From Topomyia yanbarensis (taxonomy: Eukaryota; Arthropoda; Insecta; Diptera; Culicidae), in NCBI RefSeq assembly GCF_030247195.1, contig NC_080672.1, positions 369,264,271 through 369,328,270 of the forward strand: a stretch of DNA of 64,000 nt, read 5' to 3'. Shown here piece by piece: positions 48,936 through 59,944 of this stretch; the stretch's first letter is position 1, and the number at the start of each line of letters is the position of its first letter. A program made the translations under genes and the position numbers. Below the pieces are notes generated by a model. The model made no database searches. It was not told the DNA's origin and saw nothing but the letters and a program-made list of their open reading frames with translations.

Positions 48936-49308
48936 ACCAGAAAGTACACAAAAAAAATTCTCATTACTTTTCTCCCAAATTTGCTTAAACGTCCAATAAA
49001 TTCAATAGTTATTTATCCGGAATCTGATTCGGAATTCTGAATGCAATGTTGCATTAGCGCTGAAATCCAGACAGAAATCAAACGACGATTTCTAACCAAA
49101 TTCCGGATCTAGTTTGACCCTGTTTCGCCGACCAGCAGCTACACAGCCAACCATGACGTCACCATTTGCGGGACACAACTAACACAAACCAGCGCATGCT
49201 CGCCCACTGAATAGACATACCTCTCACGAGAGTGCACGTTCTGCTCTGTTTATATTTTTCGACCTGTCTGCCCTGTCGCCGGGAAAATCGAATAGGACCA
49301 GCTCTGCG

Positions 49309-50094
49309 ATGGTCGAAAAATTAGATCATCTCATCATAAAAAGTGAACCGTTCTACGCGCTAGAAGAAGCAGATTTTCTCAACGGGATAGCCAACTTGCA
49401 GCAGGATGTGGATTTGAGAACACTTTGCCTGACTCGACTAGGTCTTGGCGAGGAAACCATAGCTTTGCTGGAAGGTAATCTATTGATTAAATTCACTAAA
49501 AAGTGACAGCAGAAAATTATTACAGCCCAACAAATTGACGTCGAATGTTTGAAAAAGATGCGTTTCGAAGACGTCGATGCCTTATTCGAGACCCAACCGC
49601 TTGGTCCCAAAATCAACTTCCGCGAAGCACTGATATCCTGGCGAATCAATATAGGTATGCCAATGAAAAGCCTCCGAACGATGTCTTATCGCAAGCGATC
49701 GGCCGAACAGGAACTTTCCCCTACGCGATCAGTGAGGGGTCTGAACAGTTGCATCATTAGTGAACCAATGATTAACACTGCCACTGGGGAGATTCCCAAA
49801 GGAAAAGTAGAACTTAGAATCGACTATAAAATGTTTCCCTGGCCAATGACTCCGGAGGTTTTGAAGGATATACTATCCAGTTGTAGCGTTGGCAGATTCA
49901 TACTGCATTCCGGGGAGTTGGGCTGCTTGGAGAAAACATTCCAGGGTCAGCTGACGGCAATTGTGATCGATTACCACATGGAGTACGATACGAAGATCAC
50001 GGCACAGCAGCTGGAAAACTACTCTCGATGTATCACAATTTTGTTTCCGCATGAGAATCAGGTAGCGATCGTTGGTTTGTTTGTACACGATTAG
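49309..50094 (+). CDS. SAM-like insect-family protein, function unknown (2 exons)
   Basis: Exons are 49309-49474 and 49526-50094. The 51-bp intron (gtaatc ... attattacag) joins phase 1 to 2 and gives 244 residues. Residues about 40-95 look like a SAM-type helical domain: LGLGEETIALLEAQQIDVEC, then FEDVDALF, LGPKINFREALISW. This 'eT+..L....I+...L..+....l...iGpr+.F+..l..W' pattern is the N-terminus of a large insect, notably mosquito, protein family of unknown function (recall). The C-terminal half keeps the usual partner block GQLTAIVIDYHMEYDTKITA with LFPHENQ at about 228-234. The frame is intact, the intron normal and the codon use even, so it looks functional. No transmembrane or signal sequence. 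Diverged direct repeats flank the gene. Confidence 0.75.
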
Positions 50095-50125
50095 TTCTAT
50101 AGAAAATTTTCAGTAACATGGCGAG

Positions 50126-50250
50126 TCTCTCTTCGTTTACTTTCTATTTCGATTATTACTAACTCACAATATCATTTTTACTGATTTTCCTGTACATATC
50201 GAAAGAATATAACGAAAAGAGTTAAGTAGTAAATGTTGAAACAACCGAGT
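50126..50250 (+). repeat. diverged direct repeat downstream of the SAM-like gene
   Basis: Partner of 48784-48935, about 1.34 kb apart and in the same orientation. The alignment continues loosely towards 50320. Confidence 0.5.
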
Positions 50251-50348
50251 AATGAACGGAAGAGAAGGTAGCCAAAGAGAATCCCACATTGCTACTTACG
50301 ACCAAATCTAAATTTTCTCCAGGGTCATATAATACTTTTTTATTCTAG

Positions 50349-50483
50349 AGCACGTATCACATTCCGCGAGGACCAACGCGGCGAAATCCCGGCGGATCTT
50401 TATACTCGAGATTCATCAATCAGAAGATCAGTAAGAAAGCGATGGCTATTGGAAGTGGTTTGGCTGCTCCGTTCCATGGTTAG
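50349..50483 (+). pseudogene. possible terminal exon or COX7C-like fragment
   Basis: After 'ttttttattctag' a 44-residue frame runs from STYHIPRGPTRRNPGGSLYS to GSGLAAPFHG and a TAG. The end resembles the transmembrane segment of cytochrome c oxidase subunit 7C (GSG-AAPF-MVRHQLLK in insects, from recall). In the +1 frame the next residues read MVRVLK. That would make it a frameshifted remnant; chance similarity is a real alternative. The acceptor-like site is good. No upstream exon was found. Confidence 0.25.
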
Positions 50484-50796
50484 AGTGCTTAAAGCGACCC
50501 GCAAATATGGAACAGTGTGATACGGTATTGCTCCTATTTTATTTTTAGTTTATTTATTTAAGGTCTGACCCAGTATACTTATTGATAATTGATAATAATA
50601 ATATTATACTTGATCCTTCGTGTGTTCGTGATTTTGCATTTACTTGAGTTCTGTTTGGACGATGGTTTTATTAATAAAGTATTATAATAGTAATATGTTA
50701 TAACACTTGAAACATTTGTGTGTTCATTAGTTGTCATAGTGAACAAAGAAATATGGCTAATAAATCGTAATTGTTACTGTTATTGTTATCAATGTG

Positions 50797-51415
50797 CAAT
50801 CGGGCTCTGCAAATTTTTCGCGAGTCTCGTTCATCTGATGAAGTTAGAAGTTTTTTGGGTCTCGTTACATACGTTGGAAAGTTTATCCCAGATTTAGCAA
50901 CCATTACTATGCCTTTACGAGAGCTAATATGCCATGCCAATAGGTTCTGCTGTAAGAAAGAACACCAACAAAGTTTTGAGAAACTAAAACAAATGATATC
51001 CAGTACCGATACACTAGCTTTTTTTAACAATGCCTTGCGCACTAGAGTTGTGGCAGACGCATCCTCTGTTGTTTTGGGTGCTGTCTTGGTCCAATTTACT
51101 GACAACACCGATAATGATCCTCAGATGATTTTCTACGCTAGCAAGAGTTTAACTTGTACTGAAAAACGATACTGCCAAACGAAAAAAGAGGCACTTGCTT
51201 TAGTATTGGCTGTAGAGAAGTTCTCATTATACTTGATTGGACAAGAATTTGAATTAGACAGACCATAAACCACTTGAAGTTATTTTTCACCATCTTCCAT
51301 AGCATGTGCTCGCATTGAACGGTGAGTTTAAAGACTTCAATCCTTTAAATTCAAGGTCAAGTATCGACAAGGAAGCGGAAATATAGCAGAATCTGTCCCG
51401 ATTGCAAGCATTGTA
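50797..51415 (+). mobile_element. Ty3/gypsy pol fragment (RT end and RNase H)
   Basis: The open frame to 51268 reads SSDEVRSFLGLVTYVGKFIP (RT thumb), then VVADASSVVLGAVLVQ and TKKEALALVLAVEKFSLYL (RNase H with its Asp and Glu). After a frameshift it continues as HKPLEVIFH and FKVKYRQGSGNIAES to about 51415. No LTR, gag, protease or integrase is seen nearby. It is a truncated remnant, described only. Confidence 0.8.
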
Positions 51416-53934
51416 ATTCTGTTTCACTCACGCAAGAAGTTTATCCGATGTCCAAATTTTTCGAGGTAAGATGAGTTGCAAAATTCTCCGTCCCCACAAA
51501 TAGCGTAAGAATAATTTTCCGGATAAAATTTATTGGATTTTTTCCTTCTTTTAATTTCGTGGAAATCAATAAAAGCCTCAAAATATGCAATTAATTTCAA
51601 AGAAAAGCGCCAAAGAAGTACGATAGACGTTTTTTGTTCTAGTGTTTTGGATTCTCCTCGTCAGTAACTAGCACCAACTGGGTGTCTAGTTAGATGATGT
51701 ATTTAAGCTAGTACCCAAATTAGCACTAGTTAGACACTAAAATCCAAAAAGTTACAAGATGTCTCGATGGTAAGCACAGAAGTGCATAGTTACAGGCGTT
51801 TGGTTCTTATACCAAAAGACAGTTTCGGTTCATATTCCTCGTCGGCAAACAGAACTAGTTTTTTATGAAATCTGGAACCGTCTACCGACAAATCTACATT
51901 GATCGATTCGACCTCCAAAAGTGACTTCTTGAGGTCGGTGAAGGTCTGACACTAGCTTTATAATACTTTTGCTTTTCTAAGCAGTGGCAAACATTTGAAT
52001 ACTCCAGAACTTCACCCTGTCAGAAAAGGTAGGGCCATCGGAAGTTAAAATTGGCATCGTCATTTCTCAGCCCACACCCTAGCAGACGCTCATCCGCCCA
52101 TCTAGACTCTGTCAAGATGAGGACCTACAAAGCCTATCTGTTCGTATGTGCTAGTCCGTGTAGCACACCAGTTTCTTCCACAAGCAGGCGCCGGCTGTTA
52201 ACCAGTCCCACAAGTTTCAGATACATTACATAGAGGATAGTCGGAAGCAGAAAATGAAGAGATAGTAGAGAGATTTTGGTTTGCTGAAACGGGAGAATAA
52301 AAACAGGATAATTGTGATTAGTATCCTAGTTGTAATAAATAAATAAACGATTTCTCATCTGTTGTTTGTTTCCTTGTTCGTAGTCTTTCTTCCTGTTCCT
52401 GCTTTGTTTGGGCTATTGGCTTTCCCCGTCACGTTCTCTTGCACCGAGTTGCATATATTACAGCATGAGAAACAAATGAAGACAAAAAAATGAAAATAAA
52501 TGCGAAATGCTCTCCTTCCAGATCCCGAGCATAACCCTTACTTTCCCTTTGCTTATCTTTTTGGTACCAAACGGGAAGCACTTGGCCTTGTACCCACTGC
52601 TCTTCCAGCATCCTCGTGATTTTCTCCATTTATCACTGGCGTCACATGTGATATTTGGGTACGGAAAATGATTTCTTGAGCAGACAATCAAATGAAAGAA
52701 GATAGTCAGGATATTAGTGCACTTTCTGCACCAGGTATCATATCGCATTTGTAGATACACATATTAAGTGTATTTACTGCACTATATATGATAGTCGGAA
52801 CGATAGATAAGCAACACAACCTCCCCAAGGTAGGGCCATTCTGGTCCATTCTTCAAAATTATCCAGTGCAGTACTCTGCATCACTCTTTCCAGTTTGAAC
52901 CACTCATATGGTAGTCGGTCTTTGCCAGTATTGTTCAGTTCAGGTATGTTTTTGAGAGTTATTTGGTAACAACCATAGAAAGCGGTAGCCTCCTTCCTAG
53001 GATCCCAAAGAATGTAAGTAAGGTTATGTGGCGAAACCAAAACTTTGTACTTTATCTAAGAAACTAATACAGTGTTAAGCTGCTGAGGATAAGCCGTCGA
53101 AAGAGCCGCCTCCTCGCAAACAAGGCAGTTATCCATTCGCATATCCGATTTACTCAAACATAGGAATTGTTTCCTTCTTTCAAACATGTTCTTTATATCT
53201 TTATGCCAAATAACTCTACCCGATTGATTGAAACATAGGTGTTGGTTCCTTCTTTCCAGCTTTCCCAGAATCTAAATAAAAATCGAAATGAATGCACATT
53301 TTGACAAACGGTTTGGTGTGTTTTTAGAGTATTTATCCTTCTTTTGCAGTGGAATGTTTCGTACGTAAAAGTACGATCCACCCGATTACTCGGTTTACTC
53401 AAATATGTGGCACTAAATACACTCGAAAGTAAATGGTACTTTTACCATATAATGTCTCATGTCAAACGATATTATGCCAAATGGCTTTGTGTCAAGCAGG
53501 GTAATCTTTTTCAGAAGCTAGGACATATGTTGCACTGTTAGTGCTGATTATTTTTCATTTGAATACATTTTCTAAAAGAGCTTCCCTTCTCTACCTTTGA
53601 GTTTCATTTTTTGGAACATTTGTTTTGATACACTTTTGAAGTTACGCAATGTTTATTTAGAGTTTTTCGAGGTAGTGACTACGATCGAAGTTTCTTATTG
53701 GATGCGTTTCATTGGTCCTATTCATATGACGGCTATATCAAGGAGACGTTCCTGGTTGACAGTCCCGGTTACAAGGAAAATTCCGCCAGATAATTCATAC
53801 AGAACTCCGCGACATTCCCAGTAGGAGCGGTTCGTGTTCCGCTTGAAACAATTGGCCACCCTTTTTGTCATCGTTTCGGCTTCTCCCCAATCCAGACCTT
53901 TTGCCTATAACCAACATTACTGAAACACTCAGAC
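51416..53934. other. unassigned DNA
   Basis: No gene. At 51640-51760 'gtgtctagttagatgatgta' and 'gcactagttagacactaaaa' form a loose inverted pair, resembling text at 6800-6900. Frames at 52458-53040 (minus) and 53344-53824 (+) lack domains. Confidence 0.35.
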
Positions 53935-54211
53935 CCAGCCTTTTACGTGCCACAAAGGCGGTCTAAATTGCCCAGTTCGTAATACGTTTAATTGCCCTTT
54001 TTTGACAATATAATCGTTTACGCCAGCGTGACAGCAACGCCTAGTTGAAGATGTCGGGCGTTCATTGAATAAACATCCAACGCATTGGACTAACGTGGGA
54101 AGACTTAATCTCACTGGGCAGTTGACGTAAATGATTATTGACAAAAAAGGGTCATTAAACATATTACGAACGGAACAATTTAGACCGCCATTATGGCACG
54201 TAAAAAGCTGG
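53935..54211. mobile_element. 277-bp foldback element with about 85-bp terminal inverted repeats
   Basis: The left arm starts CCAGCCTTTTACGTGCCACA and runs to 'aatcgtttacg' near 54024. The right arm, read inward from 54211, is CCAGCTTTTTACGTGCCATA to 'aatcatttacg'. About 85% of the arm pairs, with a roughly 105-bp centre. No clear target duplication. It is a MITE-like foldback with no real coding frame. Confidence 0.75.
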
Positions 54212-54357
54212 ATATGTCTGTTCTCTGTGGCTGTATAGCGCATTATTGTACGAATACAGCGCACTACTTCCGACGTGACTCCATCGTTTAGAACCAGAGA
54301 ATATACGATTGCCGCTGGTTGGATTTACTAGTTTTCAACTGCAACATTATATTTGTA

Positions 54358-55044
54358 GGGTTGCCAACCGTCCTTATTTTAAAGGACATGTCCTTAATTT
54401 CGATGATTTGGGAAAGCGTCCTTAATTTTACTTCAAATATCCTTAGTTTTAATCTCAATCCATGTTATATTTGAAATCAATTAGATTAAATTTACTCAAA
54501 CGAAAGAAATTTTACTCGCCATTTTAGTTGTTCACTTCCTTATAGTCTTTTGATTTGTTATGTTCAGAATAATGATCCAAAAACATTGATTAATTTTATC
54601 GCTTGAAGAAAAGTTACAAACTAATACTTTTCATGTTTCTCATCTTGTTGAAAACGATTTGTCCTTTATTTCGAACCATCGAATTTTAAACACTATCACT
54701 TTCTAGCACAGTCGGGAAATTTCTTAGTTACTTCATGGACGTTCATCAATAAGTTCTATACTTAAGGAAAAACTTTGATTTTTGGAAATGAAAATGCAAA
54801 AAATAGGATTTCTCGTACTAATATCCATACAAATTTCAAATGTAACACGGGATGCCACGACCTAATATTCTGCATAGTTTCTTAGGATCCCAGAAAAACA
54901 AAAAAGCGCGGTTCTAAAAAAAAAATGGAAATCTTTTCTTAACACCACTCAACCAAAAACATTTTAGGCAAAGATAAGTAAAATTTGTTATTCTCGGTCA
55001 AAATTCAAGATGTCCTTATTTCGCTTTCAGCCCATTTGGTAACC
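54358..55044. mobile_element. 687-bp TA-flanked element with short TIRs
   Basis: Ends GGGTTGCCAAC and, read inward from the right, GGGTTACCAAA. Both are flanked by TA (54356-54357 and 55045-55046). 'gtccttattt' appears just inside both ends in inverted orientation. AT-rich interior without coding frame. Assigned as a probable MITE. Confidence 0.5.
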
Positions 55045-55898
55045 CTATTTATTGACTTCAAACAGTCATCGAGTAGAACAGTAATATTTTTTTTATATCG
55101 TGCATGTTTCCATTTCATAGTCATCGGTTAATCATGGCCAGTGATTGCCATCGACTCAGACCCCTTTGTACGCTAGGCATTCACTGGCTCACAATCGAAA
55201 TGTGCCTCGAGAAGTCTGCCACAAAGCGCCCATTCCCCACACTGAGCCAAAGGGCAGCAAATAAAGTTGCTAGCAGTAATTATTATCATTTCAAATGATT
55301 AAAAGAAATCATTCTCATTATCAATTACAACAACAATCGAAAAAGTCGTACTTCAACAATATGCCAAAAGCAAAGTTATGCTAACAGTTTTGAATGACCT
55401 TTTTGCAAATGTTTTTAATAAATTTTCAGTATCCATGTGTTATCAACCATGCGTTAATTCGCACAAATCCATTTACACGTTGTCGTTGTATTGTATAACT
55501 TATAGTGATGCTGCGCAAAGCTCAAAGCTCCCTACCGGTAATAAGCTTCAGTCTAATTAAAACCCAGTGCCAAGCCCCCTAACACCCCTGTCCACACAAA
55601 CATTCAAACCTGTTATCAAGTCGTTAATTTGACCACTACTGACAACATGCATTCGTTCTGTCCATTTAACATTGCAAAACCGGTGTTTTCGATGTATAAG
55701 TCACTATCGCTAACTTCACATCACCACTTGCGCAGACCTCCGAAATCAGTCGTCATTCAAGTGCTGCTTGGAACTAAAGGAAAGTGTAAGTATAATTTTC
55801 AGATGAATTAGCATACCCATTTTCTGCGACTCGAGTTATCGCTTTATTTTTTTAGCAGTACACACTGTGAGTAGTTGATTCCCGAGAAGAAAAATAAG
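55045..55898 (+). promoter_or_regulatory. upstream region of the IVD gene
   Basis: No other gene is seen between the TIR element and the IVD start codon. The sequence next to the ATG (55855-55898, 'agcagtacacactgtgagta ... aaaataagATG') is the likely 5' UTR. No TATA box or clear initiator stands out. Confidence 0.3.
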
Positions 55899-57395
55899 AT
55901 GCCGATTCGTAACTTGACAACTGCCACCCGTTTACTCGCCAAAACTCTGCTACGGTCAGGAAAAGGAATTATTGGAACGAACAGTAGATTCCTGTCCCAT
56001 TATCCGATTGATGAGACCATCTTCGGGTTGACTGAGGAACAGCAGCAGGTACGATGGATAAGGACTTATTTTCCTAGTCACGGTGTTGCTGACTTCTGAT
56101 ATCAATATTATTATTTTCTCATGCAGTTACGTCAGACGGTGTTCAATTTTGCGCAGAAAGAACTGGCACCGTTTGCGCAGGAGATCGATAAACAGAATGA
56201 GTTCAAGTAAGTGTTGCTACGCGCATAAAAATGGCTATTTCCATACTATATCGATTTCAAATTAAAATTAAACATTACATCAAGCAAATTATATACGATC
56301 CATTCCGTCCTAGCATACAATCAAACTAACATTCCCATATCTAACTGCAGGGACCTTCGCAACTTCTGGAGAAAAATGGGCAACCTCGGCCTGCTAGGAC
56401 CGACCGCCAAGCCCGAGTACGGCGGACTGGGAGGAACCTATCTGGATCACTGCATCATCAATGAAGAACTGTCTCGTGCCTCGGGTGCGATTTCCCTCTC
56501 CTATGGGGCTCATTCGAACTTGTGTGTCAATCAGATTCACCGCAATGGGACGGAACATCAAAAGCAAACCTATCTACCGAAGCTGATCAGCGGGGAACAC
56601 ATTGGAGCCCTTGCGATGTCAGAAGCGGGCTCCGGAAGCGACGTGGTTTCTATGAAAACGAAAGCCGAAAAAAAGGGTGACTACTATCTGCTGAATGGAA
56701 ATAAGTTCTGGATTACAAACGGACCAGACGCCGACACGTATATCATCTACGCCAAGACGGATTCTAATGGAAAGTCACAACACGGAATAACGGCGTTTAT
56801 TGTCGACGGGGACAGCTCTGGATTTTCGCGAGGACCCAAACTGGACAAGCTAGGCATTCGAGGCAGTGGAACGTGTGAATTGATTTTTGAGGATGTTAAA
56901 GTTCCAGAGAAGAACGTTCTGGGTGAAGTGAACAAAGGTGTATACGTGCTGATGTCAGGGTTGGACTACGAACGGCTAGTACTGGCTGCTGGCCCCGTTG
57001 GTCTCATGCAAGCCGCTTGCGATGTCGCATTCGAGTATGCCCATAACCGCAAGCAGTTCAATCAAAGAATCGGCGAGTTTCAGCTGATCCAGGGGAAAAT
57101 GGCTGATATGTACACGACGATGAATGCATGTCGAGCCTATCTGTACTCGGTGGCTCGTTCGTGTGATCTGGGAAAGGCTAACCCGAAAGATTGCGCCGGT
57201 GTCATATTGTACTGTGCGGAGAAGGCAACCCAAATCGCCCTGGATGCCATCCAGATTCTGGGCGGAAATGGATATATCAATGACTACCCGGCGGGAAGGA
57301 TCATGCGGGATGCGAAGCTGTATGAAATTGGTGCCGGCACGTCGGAGATTCGTCGAATGATCATTGGGCGTGCTCTCAATCGGGAGTATAAATAG
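55899..57395 (+). CDS. Ivd: isovaleryl-CoA dehydrogenase, mitochondrial (3 exons)
   Basis: Exons 55899-56048, 56127-56206 and 56351-57395 give 424 residues, the normal family length. The enzyme is a FAD-dependent matrix acyl-CoA dehydrogenase of leucine breakdown: it converts isovaleryl-CoA to 3-methylcrotonyl-CoA and passes electrons to ETF. Residues 1-35 are Arg/Ser/Leu-rich without acids, as in a mitochondrial presequence. The middle domain has [14 protein letters not shown] (residue 165 on) and KFWITNG. The catalytic Glu is at residue 284 in [12 protein letters not shown], the position peculiar to IVD; the site used by medium-chain enzymes reads [12 protein letters not shown] with Ala 405 instead. 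That distinguishes IVD from other ACADs. The C-terminus is GRALNREYK. Introns are 78 and 144 bp with GT-AG ends and matched phases. AATAAA follows at 57573. It appears intact. Confidence 0.95.
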
Positions 57396-57572
57396 ATGAA
57401 GAGGGGAACTTTGATGCAAACAGGAAATCAGGCTTTTCAGACGCATTTAACAGGGAATCAGTGATAATTCATAATGTCTACATGATGTAGATTGAAACGA
57501 ATGTGCATTTAAATATTGTGCTTCCATAGATTTATATGTATCCATACAGATAGGTTTATATTTGCTTGTGGA

Positions 57573-57578
57573 AATAAA
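57573..57578 (+). terminator. polyadenylation signal of the IVD gene
   Basis: AATAAA in 'gaaataaaattt', 178 nt after the stop codon. It is the first canonical hexamer downstream. Confidence 0.7.
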
Positions 57579-57599
57579 ATTTAGCGGATTACATTCTTT

Positions 57600-58730
57600 T
57601 TGTATTTAATTGATCATCGATGTTCTGTCGCAGCAAGAAAAGTTACTTACCTTATAAGAATAACGAAGGTTCTATATAGTGATACTTCACACAATATTTT
57701 CAAATAATTGTCAGAAGATATGAATATTTCAAGCATTGTTCATAAATTTTAATATCACCTATATATCAACGATCACAAACTTTTTAAGAACCATAAAAGC
57801 CTACTGGGATTCAAGTTTTAAGATTGAAGGTTTGAAAAACGAATAATTTTGATAGCTCGTTGGAGACAAATAGGACCTATCTGGCACTACAGGTCAGCTT
57901 TTTTCACAATATTATAAAAGCTGCAATAATTTCTACGAAATTGTATTTTCACTTCTAAATATTATTTTTATAACGTTTCACTTTTTGCTCACAAGTTGTT
58001 TAACAATTTTTGTTGCCCAGTTTTGAGCTTCGTAAAATTCGAAACATTCATACATCATCAGAGGCGATACTTTGTTCAGAAAAGGATGCGCGTAGCGTCG
58101 TAATGTCCGATGAGTTTCCGATGAATCGATCTAATCGATTATTTGGAAACTGACACACAAAAACGATTTGTATAGGTTCAATAAAAATATGGATCAAATC
58201 GAAAAAAACTTCGCGTTTGTTTGTAAACGGCCAATGTGCATACTGTCAAAATTCACTTTGAGAGAAGATTCCGGACAAACCGTAACTCACCGAGAATGGA
58301 TGTTAACATTTTATGAAAGAGAAACGGTTTCTCTTTCGTCCACTGCTGTTGTTTATAATCAGCGATTAATGGCGTGTCCGGAATTTCTTCAAAAATTTAA
58401 TTTTGACCTACACTGACAAAAATCAAAACGTTTATTCTGTTTGCTTCAAATCACTTAAAATCGGGTACAGATCGTTGCATATCACCAAATCGTATGCCGA
58501 CTTGAAAACCACAAGCAGATGGTGAGTCCGCAAGCTGTATTCCCGGAATTTAACAAGAATTTTGTTCTCAAAACCCGTTTTGATTCAGCCAGCGAACCCA
58601 GAGTTTGCTAAACAGAACCAGAGAGAACCTTGCTATCGGCAGGATCATTATGCCACTTAACGGGTGTTAAAAAAGAGATTTTTCAGTAATGTAGTTAAAA
58701 AAAAAACAAAAAAATTCAACGTATTCAGTA
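57600..58730. other. unassigned DNA
   Basis: AT-rich. The frame 58168-58416 has no recognisable domain. No repeat partner noticed before the transposase remnant begins near 58731. Confidence 0.4.
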
Positions 58731-59382
58731 TTTTTATTAAAAACATGATGTTTATTCTTCAAAAAACGTCAATGAATATTGGAGAAGGGGCCCTGGTCAG
58801 CCGTACGACGCAGCTTAGCTTAGTCGCGATGCTCTCACAAGAGCGCTGGACGGCACTGACGTTCAACTTCCGGATACAATTCCGGAATACGGTGTACAGT
58901 CGTGATTCGCTGGTCGGACGCTTTTTAACTGGACTGCTTTTTAGTTGGACCTCCGCTAGTTGGACCAAACTAAAAAGCATCTGAACGTAAAAATCTCGAC
59001 AATCAATCTGACAATAGTTAGAGATGTGAACAGATGCATTTACACTGCCAACATCTCCTTTGGAGAGTTTTTGACATTTGTCAGTCGGTCCAACTAGCGA
59101 ATCAAATTCGTAAGTTGGACAAGGCTGTAGCCCAACCAGCGAATTACGACTGTACACTAGGGCACTAAGGGAGCCGAAAAAATTCTCAATGGGATGACAC
59201 TGGGGCAAGTTGGTTGGGTTCCTTTCTTTCGTCACGTACGGTATCCATTTCTGCTCAAGATACTGCAGCGTCTTCTTGGCGTAATGGGAAGACGCCTTGT
59301 CCGGCCAGAAGACGTACTTCCCACGCGCATGATGCTCGTTTAAGAATAGCAGGAGAATTTTCTCAAGACACTCCTCCTGGTA
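58731..59382 (-). mobile_element. ITmD37E (Tc1/mariner) transposase remnant, copy 1
   Basis: The minus-strand frame (59457-58759) carries YQEECLEKILL, WPDKASSHYAKKTL and LPQCHPIENFFGSLSALVY. Between the Asp of PDKASSH (residue 53) and the Glu of HPIENFF (residue 91) there are exactly 37 residues, which is the DD37E signature of the mosquito ITmD37E family. The first catalytic Asp and the N-terminus are missing: MITE b sits at that edge. The frame is split after LSALVY by MITE a (58897-59152), then resumes with FRNCIRKLNVSAVQRSCESI. Dead copy. Confidence 0.85.
58897..59152. mobile_element. 256-bp MITE a, inserted in the transposase
   Basis: Begins CAGTCGTGATTCGCTGGTC and ends with the inverse (CCAGCGAATTACGACTG), flanked by TA at 58895-58896 and 59153-59154. 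The uninterrupted transposase at 63680-63690 ('tttgtacactagggc') shows the target. Two further copies lie at 59383-59900. Confidence 0.9.
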
Positions 59383-59900
59383 CAGTCGTGATTCGCTGGT
59401 TGGACACTTTGTAACTGGACCACTTTTTAGTTGGACCATTGTCCAACTAAAAAGCATCTGAATGTCAAAATCTTATGTCAGATTGACTTTGACAATCAAT
59501 CTGACAATTATTAGAGATGTGAATAGATGCAATTACACTCCTAACGTCTCCTTTGGAGAGTTTTTGACATCTGTCAGTCGGTCCAACTACAGTCGTGATT
59601 CGTGGGTTGGGCCACAACCTATGTCCAACTAACGAATTTAATTCGCTAGTTGGACCGACTGACAAACGTCAAAAACTCTCCAAAGAAGACATTAGTAGTG
59701 TAAAAGATTGTTAGATAGATTGTCAGTCAGTTTGACATGAGATTTTGATGCTCAGATGATTTTTAGTTGGAACGTCCAACTAGCGGAGGTCCAACTAAAA
59801 AGCGGTCCAGCTAAAAAGTGTCCAACCAGCGAATCACAACTGTAACGAATCAAATTCGTTAGTTGGACAGAGGTGTGGCCCAACCAACGAATCACGACTG
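59383..59900. mobile_element. MITE b, same family, split by MITE c
   Basis: Starts CAGTCGTGATTCGCTGGTTG after TA 59381-59382 and ends CCAACGAATCACGACTG before TA 59901-59902. Removing copy c and one TA leaves about 263 bp in the same order as copy a. The target is the transposase at 'ctcctggTAcac' (compare 63901-63909). Confidence 0.9.
59590..59842. mobile_element. 253-bp MITE c, nested inverted inside MITE b
   Basis: Begins CAGTCGTGATTCGTGGGTTG and ends CCAGCGAATCACAACTG, with TA at 59588-59589 and 59843-59844. Its interior is the reverse complement of copies a and b ('ccaactagcggaggtccaac'). Copy a preserves the empty site 'gtccaactagcgaatc'. Confidence 0.9.
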
Positions 59901-59944
59901 TACACAGGATCCAGGTTCCTGTGTATTCGCTGTTGCGCCGACAT

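Noticed and set aside
53929..54264. 111-residue minus-strand frame
   Set aside because: It spans both arms of a foldback element, so its openness reflects the inverted repeat.
56976..57446. 156-residue minus-strand frame opposite the IVD gene
   Set aside because: Shadow of the IVD coding exon, whose family motifs are on the + strand.
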